Shown: piece after piece, positions 33,202 through 41,832 of the stretch | Position numbering within the stretch: the stretch's first letter is position 1 | Layout: every line of letters begins with the position of its first letter | Source: Pusillimonas sp. UBA3987 | Lineage (GTDB): Bacteria > Pseudomonadota > Gammaproteobacteria > Burkholderiales > Burkholderiaceae_B | Reading direction: 5' to 3' | NCBI GenBank assembly: GCA_002384935.1 | Contig: DGCD01000006.1 | Location: 124,001-188,000 of the forward strand | DNA: 64,000 nt | Notes under the pieces: model-generated | What the model saw: only the letters and a program-made list of their open reading frames with translations | The model's database searches: none | What the model was told of the DNA's origin: nothing | Position numbers and translations under genes: made by a program

Positions 33202-35387
33202 GTCATACCCATCTTGTCGAAGTAAATCGTTATCGGTTTTCAACAGAAACTTTGGCGGAAATCGAGTCCGATGCGTACGCCGCCAATAATTGGCCGCTGG
33301 TTTATATCCTTAGCGATAGAAACACGCGTCGCGCCTACATCGGGGAAACCACCGACACCATCACTCGACTGGGAACGCATCTTAAGCACCCTCACAAACA
33401 ATCTTTAACGACGGTGCACCTTGTTAGCAGTGAACGTTTCAATAAGTCAGCAACACTTGATATTGAGTCTTCCCTAATAAAGTACATGTCTGCTGATGGC
33501 TGTTTCAATTTACTGAACGGCAACCTGGGGTTGAGTGACCACAATTACTACCAAAGAGACGAGCTTTATTCCAAGATCTTTCGTGAGACTTGGGACAGGC
33601 TGCGCAGGTACGGAGTTGTGGAAAGGTCAATTGAAGCCATCGACAATTCGGATGTCTTCAAATACTCGCCGTATAAGTCGCTGTCGGCAGATCAACAGCA
33701 AGGCCTGATCGAGATAATGCGATCGCTTGTTAACCCTAACTTGAAAAATGTCGTGGTCCAGGGCGGCGCCGGAACCGGAAAATCGGTACTGGCCATCTTC
33801 CTTTTCAAGCTCATTCACTCCGATCTTGAAGAATTGGACCTGCGTGAGTTTTCCGAAGAAGAAAAAGAATTGCGAACGCTTCTACTGCAGCTCAAGCAGA
33901 AGCTTCCGCGTCCGCGCATGGCCTTGGTGGTGCCCATGAGCTCATTTCGAAGCACGCTGAAAAAGGCTTTCCGCCATGTTGCAGGCCTGCACCCTAACAT
34001 GGTCATCAGCCCGTCGGAACTGACTCAACAACACTACGACATCGTCTTAGTGGATGAATCTCACCGGTTGCGCAAGCGCGTTAACCTGGGGGCATATTAC
34101 GGTACGTTCGACAGGGCCTGTTCAGTTCTGGGTTTAGACAAGAACACGCGCAGCGAAGTGCACTGGGTCACGCAGCAATCAGACAAAGCTGTTTTCTTCT
34201 ACGACCCAAACCAAAGCATCAAACCATCCGATGCCAACGAATCCGACTTCGACGAGATCAAGTCATCGCCAACCAGCAAGGTCATGACACTCGTTTCGCA
34301 ATTCCGGGTTCGGGCAGGACTTCACTATGCACATTTTGTTGACGACCTTTTGAATTTGCGACTTCCGGCAGACAAAAAATTCAGTTCAAGCAAATACGAA
34401 TTTCTGGTCTTCGACGAGCTGTCGGACATGGTTAAAGAGATTGAGCGCAGAAACAGCAACTATGGCCTGGCCCGTTTGGTCGCCGGCTACTCTTGGCGCT
34501 GGGTCTCAAAAAACACCCCGGATTTGCATGACATTGAAATCGGCAACGTGCGATTGCGCTGGAACAGAACGAATATAGACTGGATCAACTGCCAAGGTGC
34601 CGAGAACGAAGTGGGCTGCATCCATACCACCCAAGGCTACGACCTGAACTACACCGGGGTCATATTTGGTCATGAGATCAAATATGACGAACAGCGGGAT
34701 GAAATTGTTATCGACAAAAATAATTACCATGACCGCAATGGGAAGCAGGCAATTAAGGACCCACACGAACTCAAGCAATACATACTGAATATTTACCAGA
34801 CTATTATGCTGCGGGGCATACGCGGCACGTTCATCTACGCGTGCGACGACGGGCTGCGGCGCTACCTGAAGCGACATGTGGAAAACTATAAATCCAATGT
34901 CATTGCGTTTCCAGAACCCGCGGCGCCACTGGAGCCTTACGTTAATGCAGTTCCGCTGTATGACCTGCATGCCGCTGCCGGTAACTTCAGCGAATTTCAG
35001 CAGGTGGAGCATGAAAACTGGGTACCCATACCCGAGGGCATGCCCGTGGGGAAAAATATTTTTGCCTGCCACGTCGTGGGTGAATCCATGAACAAGATTA
35101 TTCCTGACGGCGCTATCTGTCTGTTTCGCTTGAACCCTGGCGGCAGCCGAAACGGGAAAATCGTTCTGGTAGAGTGCGCCGACATACAAGACGGCGACGC
35201 CGGCTCACGTTACACCGTTAAGGAGTATCAAAGCTTCAAGACCTATACTGAAGACGGCACCGAGAATTTTCAGGTCTTATTGAAACCAAGGTCAACTAAC
35301 CCGGCCCTGACTACAATTGAACTCAGCAGTAAAGACGACGAACACCGTTATCAGGTGGTAGGTGAGTTTTTGGGGGTGATTAGTTAG
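33198..35387 (+). CDS. GIY-YIG nuclease, DUF2075 helicase and S24 protease fusion
   Basis: 729 residues in three parts. Residues about 30-130 are GIY-YIG-like (VYI at 35-37, AYIGE at 46-50, later DIESSLIKY). About 170-580 is a DUF2075 superfamily 1 helicase: Walker A GGAGTGKS at 189-196, VDESHRLR with D286, and TTQGYDLNYTGVIFG near the end. About 585-729 is a LexA/UmuD-type S24 domain: Ala594-Gly595 as a possible cleavage bond, GESM with Ser630, and VKEY with Lys675. The Gly-to-Ser distance of 35 matches UmuD. The gene overlaps a MazG-like gene and ends the island before rlmF. A defence or damage-response role is inferred, not proven. Confidence 0.85.
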   Translation: MSHTHLVEVNRYRFSTETLAEIESDAYAANNWPLVYILSDRNTRRAYIGETTDTITRLGTHLKHPHKQSLTTVHLVSSERFNKSATLDIESSLIKYMSADGCFNLLNGNLGLSDHNYYQRDELYSKIFRETWDRLRRYGVVERSIEAIDNSDVFKYSPYKSLSADQQQGLIEIMRSLVNPNLKNVVVQGGAGTGKSVLAIFLFKLIHSDLEELDLREFSEEEKELRTLLLQLKQKLPRPRMALVVPMSSFRSTLKKAFRHVAGLHPNMVISPSELTQQHYDIVLVDESHRLRKRVNLGAYYGTFDRACSVLGLDKNTRSEVHWVTQQSDKAVFFYDPNQSIKPSDANESDFDEIKSSPTSKVMTLVSQFRVRAGLHYAHFVDDLLNLRLPADKKFSSSKYEFLVFDELSDMVKEIERRNSNYGLARLVAGYSWRWVSKNTPDLHDIEIGNVRLRWNRTNIDWINCQGAENEVGCIHTTQGYDLNYTGVIFGHEIKYDEQRDEIVIDKNNYHDRNGKQAIKDPHELKQYILNIYQTIMLRGIRGTFIYACDDGLRRYLKRHVENYKSNVIAFPEPAAPLEPYVNAVPLYDLHAAAGNFSEFQQVEHENWVPIPEGMPVGKNIFACHVVGESMNKIIPDGAICLFRLNPGGSRNGKIVLVECADIQDGDAGSRYTVKEYQSFKTYTEDGTENFQVLLKPRSTNPALTTIELSSKDDEHRYQVVGEFLGVIS

Positions 35388-35514
35388 CCTAGTCAACCAA
35401 TGCACAAATAAGACATGAATTACTATACGACGCTGGCCAACCAGGCCCGCAGCGCGTGCGGCATTATCAATACCACGCGCCAGGTCGCCCGCTTCAAAGT
35501 AGCCCCAGAACCCA

Positions 35515-36483
35515 ATGCCCACCCTATCCTCGTTCCATCCCCGCAATCGCCACCAGGGCCGCTACGATTTCACAGCACTGATCAAAAGCATGCCGGAACT
35601 CGCCGCGTTCGTGCGGGTCAATCCGCATGGCGATCAAAGCATTGATTTTGCCAATAGCGCCGCGGTGCGGGCGCTGAACGCCGCCCTGCTTAAAGCCTGG
35701 TACGGCTTGGCTCATTGGGATATGCCGGAAGGCTATTTATGCCCGCCCATTCCGGGCCGGGGCGATTATGTGCATCATCTGGCCGACCTGCTGGCAGAAC
35801 GCAATGCAGGCGTCATACCTCGCGGCCCGGCGGTACATGTGCTGGACATCGGCACAGGCGCCAGCGCAATCTACCCGATAATCGGCCATTTCGACTACGG
35901 ATGGCGTTTCACGGGCTCAGACATTGACCCGGTTGCCATCAAATCGGCACAAGCAATTATCCAGGCGAACCCGGGCCTAAGGGGTGCCACCGAAGTACGC
36001 CGGCAGAAATTGCCGGCCCATATCTTCAAAGGCCTGGTCGGCGTGAATGAATACTTTGACCTGACACTGTGCAATCCCCCTTTCTATAGTTCATCGGAAG
36101 AAGCCGCAGACAATTCGGAACGGAAATGGCGCGGCCTGGGTAAAGCCGGGGCGCGGCACAAACGCCCGTTGCTGAATTTTGGCGGTCGCGATAACGAGCT
36201 ATGGTACGAAGGCGGCGAAGCCCTGTTTATAAGCCGCATGGCCGAAGAAAGCACCATCTTCCAGAAACAGGTGCTTTGGTTCTCCACCCTGGTCTCGAAA
36301 GAGTCGAACCTGCCCAAAGTCTATCGCAGCATCAAAAACGCGGGCGCACTCGAGGTGCGCACCGTCGACATGGCACAGGGCCAGAAAAAAAGCCGCTTTG
36401 TCGCCTGGACTTTCCTGAACCGTGCAGATCAAGAAGCATGGCACAAAAGGCGCGAAGCAAATGCGGGGCGCAAGAGCCGGTAA
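35515..36483 (+). CDS. rlmF: 23S rRNA (adenine-1618-N6)-methyltransferase
   Basis: 322 residues. The start FHPRNRHQGRYDF is the family signature, followed by LDIGTGASAIYPI (SAM loop), GSDIDPVAI and the catalytic CNPPFY. RlmF makes m6A1618 in 23S rRNA. No clear ribosome binding site precedes the ATG. It is a core gene and marks the right limit of the accessory island. Confidence 0.93.
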   Translation: MPTLSSFHPRNRHQGRYDFTALIKSMPELAAFVRVNPHGDQSIDFANSAAVRALNAALLKAWYGLAHWDMPEGYLCPPIPGRGDYVHHLADLLAERNAGVIPRGPAVHVLDIGTGASAIYPIIGHFDYGWRFTGSDIDPVAIKSAQAIIQANPGLRGATEVRRQKLPAHIFKGLVGVNEYFDLTLCNPPFYSSSEEAADNSERKWRGLGKAGARHKRPLLNFGGRDNELWYEGGEALFISRMAEESTIFQKQVLWFSTLVSKESNLPKVYRSIKNAGALEVRTVDMAQGQKKSRFVAWTFLNRADQEAWHKRREANAGRKSR

Positions 36484-36505
36484 GACAATTCACCGGTTGT
36501 TCGCG

Positions 36506-36523
36506 GCCAGCGTCGCGGCTGGC
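36506..36523. terminator. Weak hairpin between rlmF and the spermidine-synthase-like gene
   Basis: GCCAGC and GCTGGC pair across a six-base loop between convergent genes. No T run follows, so termination is uncertain. Confidence 0.3.
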
Positions 36524-36577
36524 ATCAGGCATCTATTACAACAGCGACAAGCCCATAGAAAATGACATTTGCAGCGC

Positions 36578-37351
36578 TTATCCCTGAACGGGCGCTTCGT
36601 CGTTACTCATCCATTTGTGCAGGCCGTCAACCCAGGTACGCGCGGGCAGGCCCAGCTTTGCTTGGATTTGTTCGGCGCGTTTGTAAAGGTCGTCGAAATC
36701 GACCAAGGGCGGCTGCTTGAAAGCAATGGCCACGATATTGCCCTGGTGGACTTCAGGCAACCATGCCACAGCGTCGAACGAATCCTGCAACATCTGAATG
36801 TGGTCCAGGTGCTCCGGCCAGTCGCAATATAAATTTATGGTCAAAATACCGGTGGCAGTCAGGCAGCTTGCGCACTTGGCGTAGAAGGCGGCGGTGCTAC
36901 GCATCGGTCTTATGGCTTGCGCATCGTACAAATCCACCTGCAGAACGTCGATTGAACGACGGCGGGAAAAGTCCGACACGTAATCCACGGCATCCAGCGC
37001 CAGCACACTTAGGCGCCCGTCGTCGGGCGGTAACGCAAAGTGGTTGCGGCAGGCTGTGATCACGTCGGGATCCAGCTCAATGGCGGTCACTTTGGCTGGT
37101 GATAAGCGTTGATAACAAAATTTGGTTAGCGCGGCTGCGCCCAGGCCAAGTTGAACGATATGCGCCGTATTATCGCGAAACAGCAGCCACATCATCATTT
37201 GCTGAACGTATTCAAGCTCAATATCGTTGGGCTGGTCAATACGCATCGCACCCTGTACGGCAAAGGAGCCAAAGTGCAGGGTGCGTACACCGTCGTTTTC
37301 CAGGATATTCAGCATGAGGTCACGGCCATGGGGGAATACAGCGAACTGCAT
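36578..37351 (-). CDS. Spermidine-synthase-like (PABS domain) protein
   Basis: 257 residues. VQLGLGAAALTKF is the nucleotide-binding loop, TAIELDPDV the acidic site, and DAVDYV and VDLYDAQ the later conserved positions of the polyamine-synthase fold. Several catalytic positions differ from true SpeE: VDLYDAQ replaces the usual DxxxDxxD-type segment. It is therefore safer to call it a SpeE-like methyltransferase-fold protein of unknown substrate. Confidence 0.75.
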   Translation of the reverse strand: MQFAVFPHGRDLMLNILENDGVRTLHFGSFAVQGAMRIDQPNDIELEYVQQMMMWLLFRDNTAHIVQLGLGAAALTKFCYQRLSPAKVTAIELDPDVITACRNHFALPPDDGRLSVLALDAVDYVSDFSRRRSIDVLQVDLYDAQAIRPMRSTAAFYAKCASCLTATGILTINLYCDWPEHLDHIQMLQDSFDAVAWLPEVHQGNIVAIAFKQPPLVDFDDLYKRAEQIQAKLGLPARTWVDGLHKWMSNDEAPVQG

Positions 37352-37389
37352 TATCCCTCAATACGGTGTTTTAAGCCTGGCCGTTCACC

Positions 37390-39059
37390 CTACGGGCGCG
37401 CAATAGCCGCCCCGCCATAAACGGATGCGGGGTCGATCTTAACGTCGATCACCAATGGACGCTTGCGGTCGCGCGTGGCCACAGCGCTCATTGCCGCCTG
37501 CAATTCGTCGCTGTTGGTCACGGTTAACCCTTTGCAGCCAAAAGCCTCGGCAATGCGCGCAAAGTCACGCGACGGCAGCAGCGAGATATCTGGATCCATG
37601 TTGTGCATGGTCATGGCAATATGCTCTGCGCCGTAGCTGCCATCGTTGGCCACGATCACGACCAGGTCCAGTTGCTCGGCCACGGCAGTGGCCAGTTCGC
37701 TCAGGCCGCTCAGCATGAAGCCGCCATCCCCGGTCACAAGCAAGGTTGGCCGATCTCCGGCCGCTCTGGCGGCCCCCATGGCCGTCGCCTCGCCGATGCC
37801 AATGGACGAGAAACCGTTGCCGTCGACGCAAGAGCGCGGATTCGGCACCGAAATCACGTTCCAGAATGCGAACATGAAACGCCCGGAGCCGGTGACAAAC
37901 ACGCGGTCCTTGGGCAGCGCCTCTTCCACTGCGAAGGCCACCTCGTAAAGGTCAACGGTTCCATCTGGCGTCGAATTCACAAGTTTCTTTCGCGCCTTTT
38001 CGTGATAAGTCTTGAGTTCCTCAAGCAGGTCGTCGTTGCGCGCGCCAGAGCCAGGAATCTCGGCCTCATCCAACCAGTTGACCATGGCATCGGCCGTTAA
38101 GCCCGGATCTCCAAGCAGACCAACGGTTACGGGCGTGCAGCGCCCGAGTTCACTTGGCAGCGGATTGATCTGGACAATACGTTTGCCGCGGGTCAAGCCC
38201 CGTTCTCCCGAAGTGTATTTGTTCAGGCTGGAGCCAAACACAATCAGGCAGTCGCTGCGACCAATAACATCGAGCGCCACCTCGTGGGCAACGGTTCCGG
38301 AAATGCCCAGGTTGAACGGATCATCATTAAAAAGACCTTTCCCACGCAATGAGGTTGCCACGGGCGCTTCAATGCGACGCGCAAAACGCAATACCGCAGC
38401 CTCGGCCTCTGGGCTATCTCACCACGCCCGGCGATAACAACCGGCAGGCGCGACGAGGCGATAATGCCGATGGCGTCATCCATGTCGGTGCTGCTTTCAA
38501 TAACGCTGCGCGTCTCGGGGAGTCGCAGGTACGGTTTCTGATATTCAACTTCCACCCACTGGAACTCCACCGGGATATTGAGCACGATGGGTCGATGCTC
38601 AACATGGGCGCGGTAGAACGCCCGCGCCAAGTCTTCGGCCACGGTTTGTGGGCCGCGCAGCATCTCGAAGCCTGCGCCTGTGGCTTCAACCAGCCCTCGT
38701 TGATTTACATTCTGGGCGTGTTCACGGTCGATCGCCGGGGTATCACCGGCAAGCAACACCATGGGCGTGCCCGCCTTGACGCCTTCAACCAGGGGCGTGA
38801 TGGTGTTTGTTAACCCGGGGCCGTGGGTGACAGCCGCCACACCCACCTTCCCGGCGACACGGGCCCAACCCTGTGCCATCAAAACAGCACTACCTTCATG
38901 AACGGCCGCTACATAGTGCCCGTTGCAGTCACGGCGAAAACTGTCGATGATGTACACACACCCGTCTCCGACTACGCCAAACAACTCCGTACAACCCATA
39001 TCCGACAATCCGCGGGCAATCGCTTCATAGACTTTCACAGCTTCTCCTCGGTTATTCAA
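37390..39059 (-). pseudogene. Thiamine-diphosphate-binding (acetolactate-synthase-like) gene with frameshift
   Basis: Two overlapping frames (37390-38391 and 38244-39059) together make one enzyme of about 556 residues. The N-terminal part has AAVHEGSAV, with the Glu that activates thiamine diphosphate, and TPMVLLAGDTP. The C-terminal part has the cofactor motif GDGGFMLSGL...NDG. Continuity is lost around 38400-38425: the first frame reads GRGEIAQRPRLRY, while the other gives EAEAAVLRFARR. The total length is 3n+2, as from one lost base. It could be a true pseudogene or a sequencing error. The family includes acetolactate synthase, sulfopyruvate and phenylpyruvate decarboxylases. Confidence 0.8.
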
Positions 39060-39255
39060 CGTCGAAAGAATTCTCCTGGCGCCTTTCTGTTCGCGCCTCT
39101 CAGGTCAAAGTCTAAACCCTCTTGGGAGGGCTATTGGTATTAACCTTGCAGCGAACGTGTTTTTAGTCGGGTGCCAATGTACGAATTGAACAACGCCTTA
39201 TGAACGCATAATGGATGATATCCTTGCCTCATTAACTCATTACACATAGCAAACC

Positions 39256-40044
39256 ATGGCTTTACGTGCCGTTAGGAAAACTCTGATTGCCTTTGCCGGC
39301 TGCGTATTTCTGACTGCCACCATCACCGAATCAAAGGCCCAGTCCCAGAACCCGGGGCAAAGCTGGCGCACCGCAGCGCGGCACTCGGCCGGCATGGCCC
39401 CCGATCCCGCAGCGCTGAAAAATACCAGCGTAGTTCAGGTCTATGCCGCCTCAACCTGGGGCTGGCGTGGCTATTTCGCCGTTCACACCTGGCTCATTTT
39501 CAAGCGTGCCGAAGATGACACATACACTCGTTACGACGTAGTCGGATGGCGTAAACCCAATGTGGTTCAGCGCAACTATGGCCCGCCGGATGGGTACTGG
39601 TACGGTTCGGCCCCGCAGCTTCTGGTCGACCACCGCGGCCCGCATGTTGCCCAGATGATCGACGCCATTGAAACAGCGATTGCCGACTACCCTTACGCCG
39701 ACACGTACAAAAGTTATCCCGGGCCCAACAGCAACACCTTTCTGGCACATATTGGTCGCCAGGTGCCGGCACTGCAGCTCGACCTGCCTGCCAACGCCAT
39801 CGGCAAAGATTACCGCCCCCTGTACCGGCCTATTGGCCTTTCGCCCTCGGGCACAGGAATTCAGGCGTCGCTTTTGGGGCTGCTGGGCATAACCCTTGGT
39901 TGGGAAGAAGGCCTCGAACTGAACCTGCTGGGGCTGCATTTCGGTCTCGACCTGAACCGCCCGGCGCTGCGCCTGCCCTTCATTGGCCGGCTCGGAATGA
40001 GCGATACAACCTATAGCAAAAATACGGCCAGCGCGCATCCGTAA
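39256..40044 (+). CDS. DUF3750 exported protein
   Basis: 262 residues with an N-terminal hydrophobic segment; FAGC near residue 15 weakly resembles a lipobox, otherwise a SKA-Q signal peptidase site is possible. The conserved core VQVYAASTWGWRGYFAVHTWLIFKRA and the later HIGRQVPALQLDLPANAIGKDY match the DUF3750 family, which is widespread in Proteobacteria and of unknown function. The C-terminal part is hydrophobic and Leu/Gly-rich. Confidence 0.8.
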   Translation: MALRAVRKTLIAFAGCVFLTATITESKAQSQNPGQSWRTAARHSAGMAPDPAALKNTSVVQVYAASTWGWRGYFAVHTWLIFKRAEDDTYTRYDVVGWRKPNVVQRNYGPPDGYWYGSAPQLLVDHRGPHVAQMIDAIETAIADYPYADTYKSYPGPNSNTFLAHIGRQVPALQLDLPANAIGKDYRPLYRPIGLSPSGTGIQASLLGLLGITLGWEEGLELNLLGLHFGLDLNRPALRLPFIGRLGMSDTTYSKNTASAHP

Positions 40045-40048
40045 ATGC

Positions 40049-40063
40049 ATATACAATGTATAT
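40049..40063. promoter_or_regulatory. Palindrome upstream of the small RHH gene
   Basis: ATATACA-A-TGTATAT is a perfect dyad with one central base, about 38 bases before the likely start of the ribbon-helix-helix gene at 40102. It could be its own operator. Confidence 0.45.
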
Positions 40064-40101
40064 ATCTTTTTAACTTGAGCTTTATTTCTAAAGTCGTTCA
40101 G

Positions 40102-40287
40102 ATGCCTGATAAACCCACCAAAGTGAAGCCCAATAAAAAAGATAGCCAACTGCTGATTCGTATCAGCACCGCCGAGCGCGACCAGTTCTTACAGGTATGC
40201 GAAGAGCTGGACACCACAGCCGCTCGTGAAATCAGGCTGTTTATTCGTCGATTTATCAAAAAAAATAAATCCAGTGAATTGGCCTAG
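40102..40287 (+). CDS. Small ribbon-helix-helix-like protein
   Basis: 61 residues from the ATG at 40102; an in-frame ATG at 40045 would place the upstream palindrome inside the gene and is less likely. The sequence QLLIRISTAERDQFLQVCEELDTTAAREIRLFIRRFIKK has a beta strand followed by two helices, the layout of RHH DNA-binding proteins. The ends are Lys-rich. No toxin partner is apparent; the next gene encodes a 37-residue basic peptide. Confidence 0.65.
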   Translation: MPDKPTKVKPNKKDSQLLIRISTAERDQFLQVCEELDTTAAREIRLFIRRFIKKNKSSELA

Positions 40288-40306
40288 TTAAGCAAAGGAA
40301 GACACC

Positions 40307-40420
40307 ATGTCCAAGAAAGTCAAAACTCTTAAGAAGAAAATCAAAGTTCGTCAAGCTAAAGTAAACAAGCAAGAGAACAAAATCAAAGCGTTGAAAAAGT
40401 CGCTTAAGAAAGCCGCTTAA
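40307..40420 (+). CDS. 37-residue lysine-rich peptide
   Basis: A strong ribosome binding site (AAAGGAAG, six bases of spacing) precedes MSKKVKTLKKKIKVRQAKVN; the rest continues to LKKSLKKAA. About 40% of residues are Lys, and hydrophobic residues recur with heptad-like spacing, as in a short amphipathic or coiled-coil helix. It follows the RHH gene by 19 bases and is followed by a clear terminator, so both are probably one transcript. The function is unknown; nucleic-acid or membrane binding is a guess from charge. Confidence 0.65.
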   Translation: MSKKVKTLKKKIKVRQAKVNKQENKIKALKKSLKKAA

Positions 40421-40463
40421 ATTTCCATCGCCCAAGACGTTGGGCAGTTGGAATCTAAGCCAG

Positions 40464-40509
40464 AAGGCCTGGGGCCGGTACATTGCCGAACCCAGGCCTT
40501 TGTGTTTTC
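40464..40509 (+). terminator. Rho-independent terminator
   Basis: Perfect 10-bp arms AAGGCCTGGG and CCCAGGCCTT with a 17-base loop, followed by TGTGTTTT. It ends the RHH and Lys-rich peptide transcript. Confidence 0.85.
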
Positions 40510-40667
40510 CAGCCATCGTTTTGTTTAAATAAGCAAAACTGCGGTTTCTGGATAGTGATTAGCACTTTTCGGTTAGCCACTGGTGCACGCCGTCACCATA
40601 CTTGGCAGGTAGCGTTTGAAAAACAAGGTGACCCAAGCGGACCCCTATACCGAAGGAGAACAGAAAC

Positions 40668-41177
40668 ATGGATTACGTAATAAAGCGGCGGAATTTCCTG
40701 ACGGCAACGGCTTTGTCGATAACCGGAGGCGTAACATTGGCAGCACCCAAATTTGCACTAGGAGCGAACTCAGACGACACGACAGCCTTGCAGGCCGCTG
40801 CCAACCAGTTCCTGCAGGACCTTGATAATCTAGATTGGGAACCGTTTCAGAAAAGCTGGGCGGCTGAGCCTAGCGTGTTCTTTCCGTTTAACGACACCCC
40901 AGAGCGCGTTGATGGAAAAAATGCGGTGGACGAACGCTTCAAGCTATTTTTCGACCAAGTAAAAGAAAAAGTCCCGGGGCCACCCTACCTGAAGCTGACA
41001 CCTAACAATTTAAAGATTACGCGTTATGGTGATGCGGGCCTGGTCACCTTTACACTGGGCGGCTTATCGTCTGTGGGCGGTCTTTCCGGATCTATCGGGC
41101 GTAGAACCATACTGTTTGTACTGCAAGACAACAAGTGGAAGGTCGCGCACCTGCATGCCTCATCAGCAGGGTCATAA
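40668..41177 (+). CDS. Tat-exported NTF2/SnoaL-like protein
   Basis: 169 residues after a good AAGGAG site. KRRNFLTATAL at 6-16 is a twin-arginine signal followed by a hydrophobic segment ending near FALGA. The mature part (ANQFLQDLDNLDWEPFQKSWAAEPSVFFPF, then VTFTLGG and WKVAHLHAS) fits the NTF2-like cone fold used by SnoaL/DUF4440 proteins. The role is unknown. Folded export by Tat suggests a bound cofactor or ligand. Confidence 0.75.
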   Translation: MDYVIKRRNFLTATALSITGGVTLAAPKFALGANSDDTTALQAAANQFLQDLDNLDWEPFQKSWAAEPSVFFPFNDTPERVDGKNAVDERFKLFFDQVKEKVPGPPYLKLTPNNLKITRYGDAGLVTFTLGGLSSVGGLSGSIGRRTILFVLQDNKWKVAHLHASSAGS

Positions 41178-41383
41178 AACTCCCGATACCAAGCGCTGTT
41201 CCATGACGTTGGAGCAGGCCTGCCGTATCATCGGCGTCAAACGCGAAGAGCACCTTGGCGCCAGTCATTGCAAGCCCTGGCATGACGCAAATATCTGGTA
41301 TTGCACCGTGAAAATGTACTGTTATTGTCCAGTTTTCTGGCGTATTTATAATTGCATGGTCATACTCAGAAAGGCAAAAACCC

Positions 41384-41776
41384 ATGAGAATCCACGTGAT
41401 GAGCGTTTTCGTCGATAATCAGTCCAAGGCAAAGGAGTTCTACACAAACACGCTTGGCTTCATCGTCAAGCACGACATACCGCTGGGCACGAACCGCTGG
41501 CTAACCGTCGTATCAAGCGAAGAACCAACAGGCACAGAGCTGCTGCTCGAGCCGAGCGACCATCGTGCGGTGCAACCCTATAAGAAGGCGCTGGTTGAAG
41601 ACGGCATACCCGCGGCATCTTTCCAGGTCGACGACCTGGAAAGCGAATATCAAAGGCTTTGCAGCCTGGGGGTCACGTTCACTGCACCGCCAACGGATGC
41701 CGGCCCGGTGCGCATCGCGGTTTTCGATGACACCTGCGGAAACCTGATCCAGCTTGTGCAGATGAAAGACGCTTAA
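41384..41776 (+). CDS. VOC/glyoxalase-fold protein
   Basis: 130 residues with two beta-alpha-beta-beta-beta modules: the first begins IHVMSVFVDNQSKAKEFYTNTLGF, the second ASFQVDDLESEYQRLCSLG and ends FDDTCGNLIQLVQ. A metal-ligand Glu near the end of strand 4 (TELLLEP) is present. It is related to glyoxalase/bleomycin-resistance proteins of the type often annotated as lactoylglutathione lyase relatives. The substrate is unknown. A short AAAGG site precedes the ATG. Confidence 0.85.
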   Translation: MRIHVMSVFVDNQSKAKEFYTNTLGFIVKHDIPLGTNRWLTVVSSEEPTGTELLLEPSDHRAVQPYKKALVEDGIPAASFQVDDLESEYQRLCSLGVTFTAPPTDAGPVRIAVFDDTCGNLIQLVQMKDA

Positions 41777-41832
41777 CATACGCACGACTTGCTCAACGTG
41801 CAGCAACAGTACAAGTTCAGTTGCTGCCGGGC

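Noticed and set aside
35292..35546. Minus-strand frame between the S24 fusion gene and rlmF
   Set aside because: It overlaps both neighbours, has no ribosome binding site and no recognisable motif.
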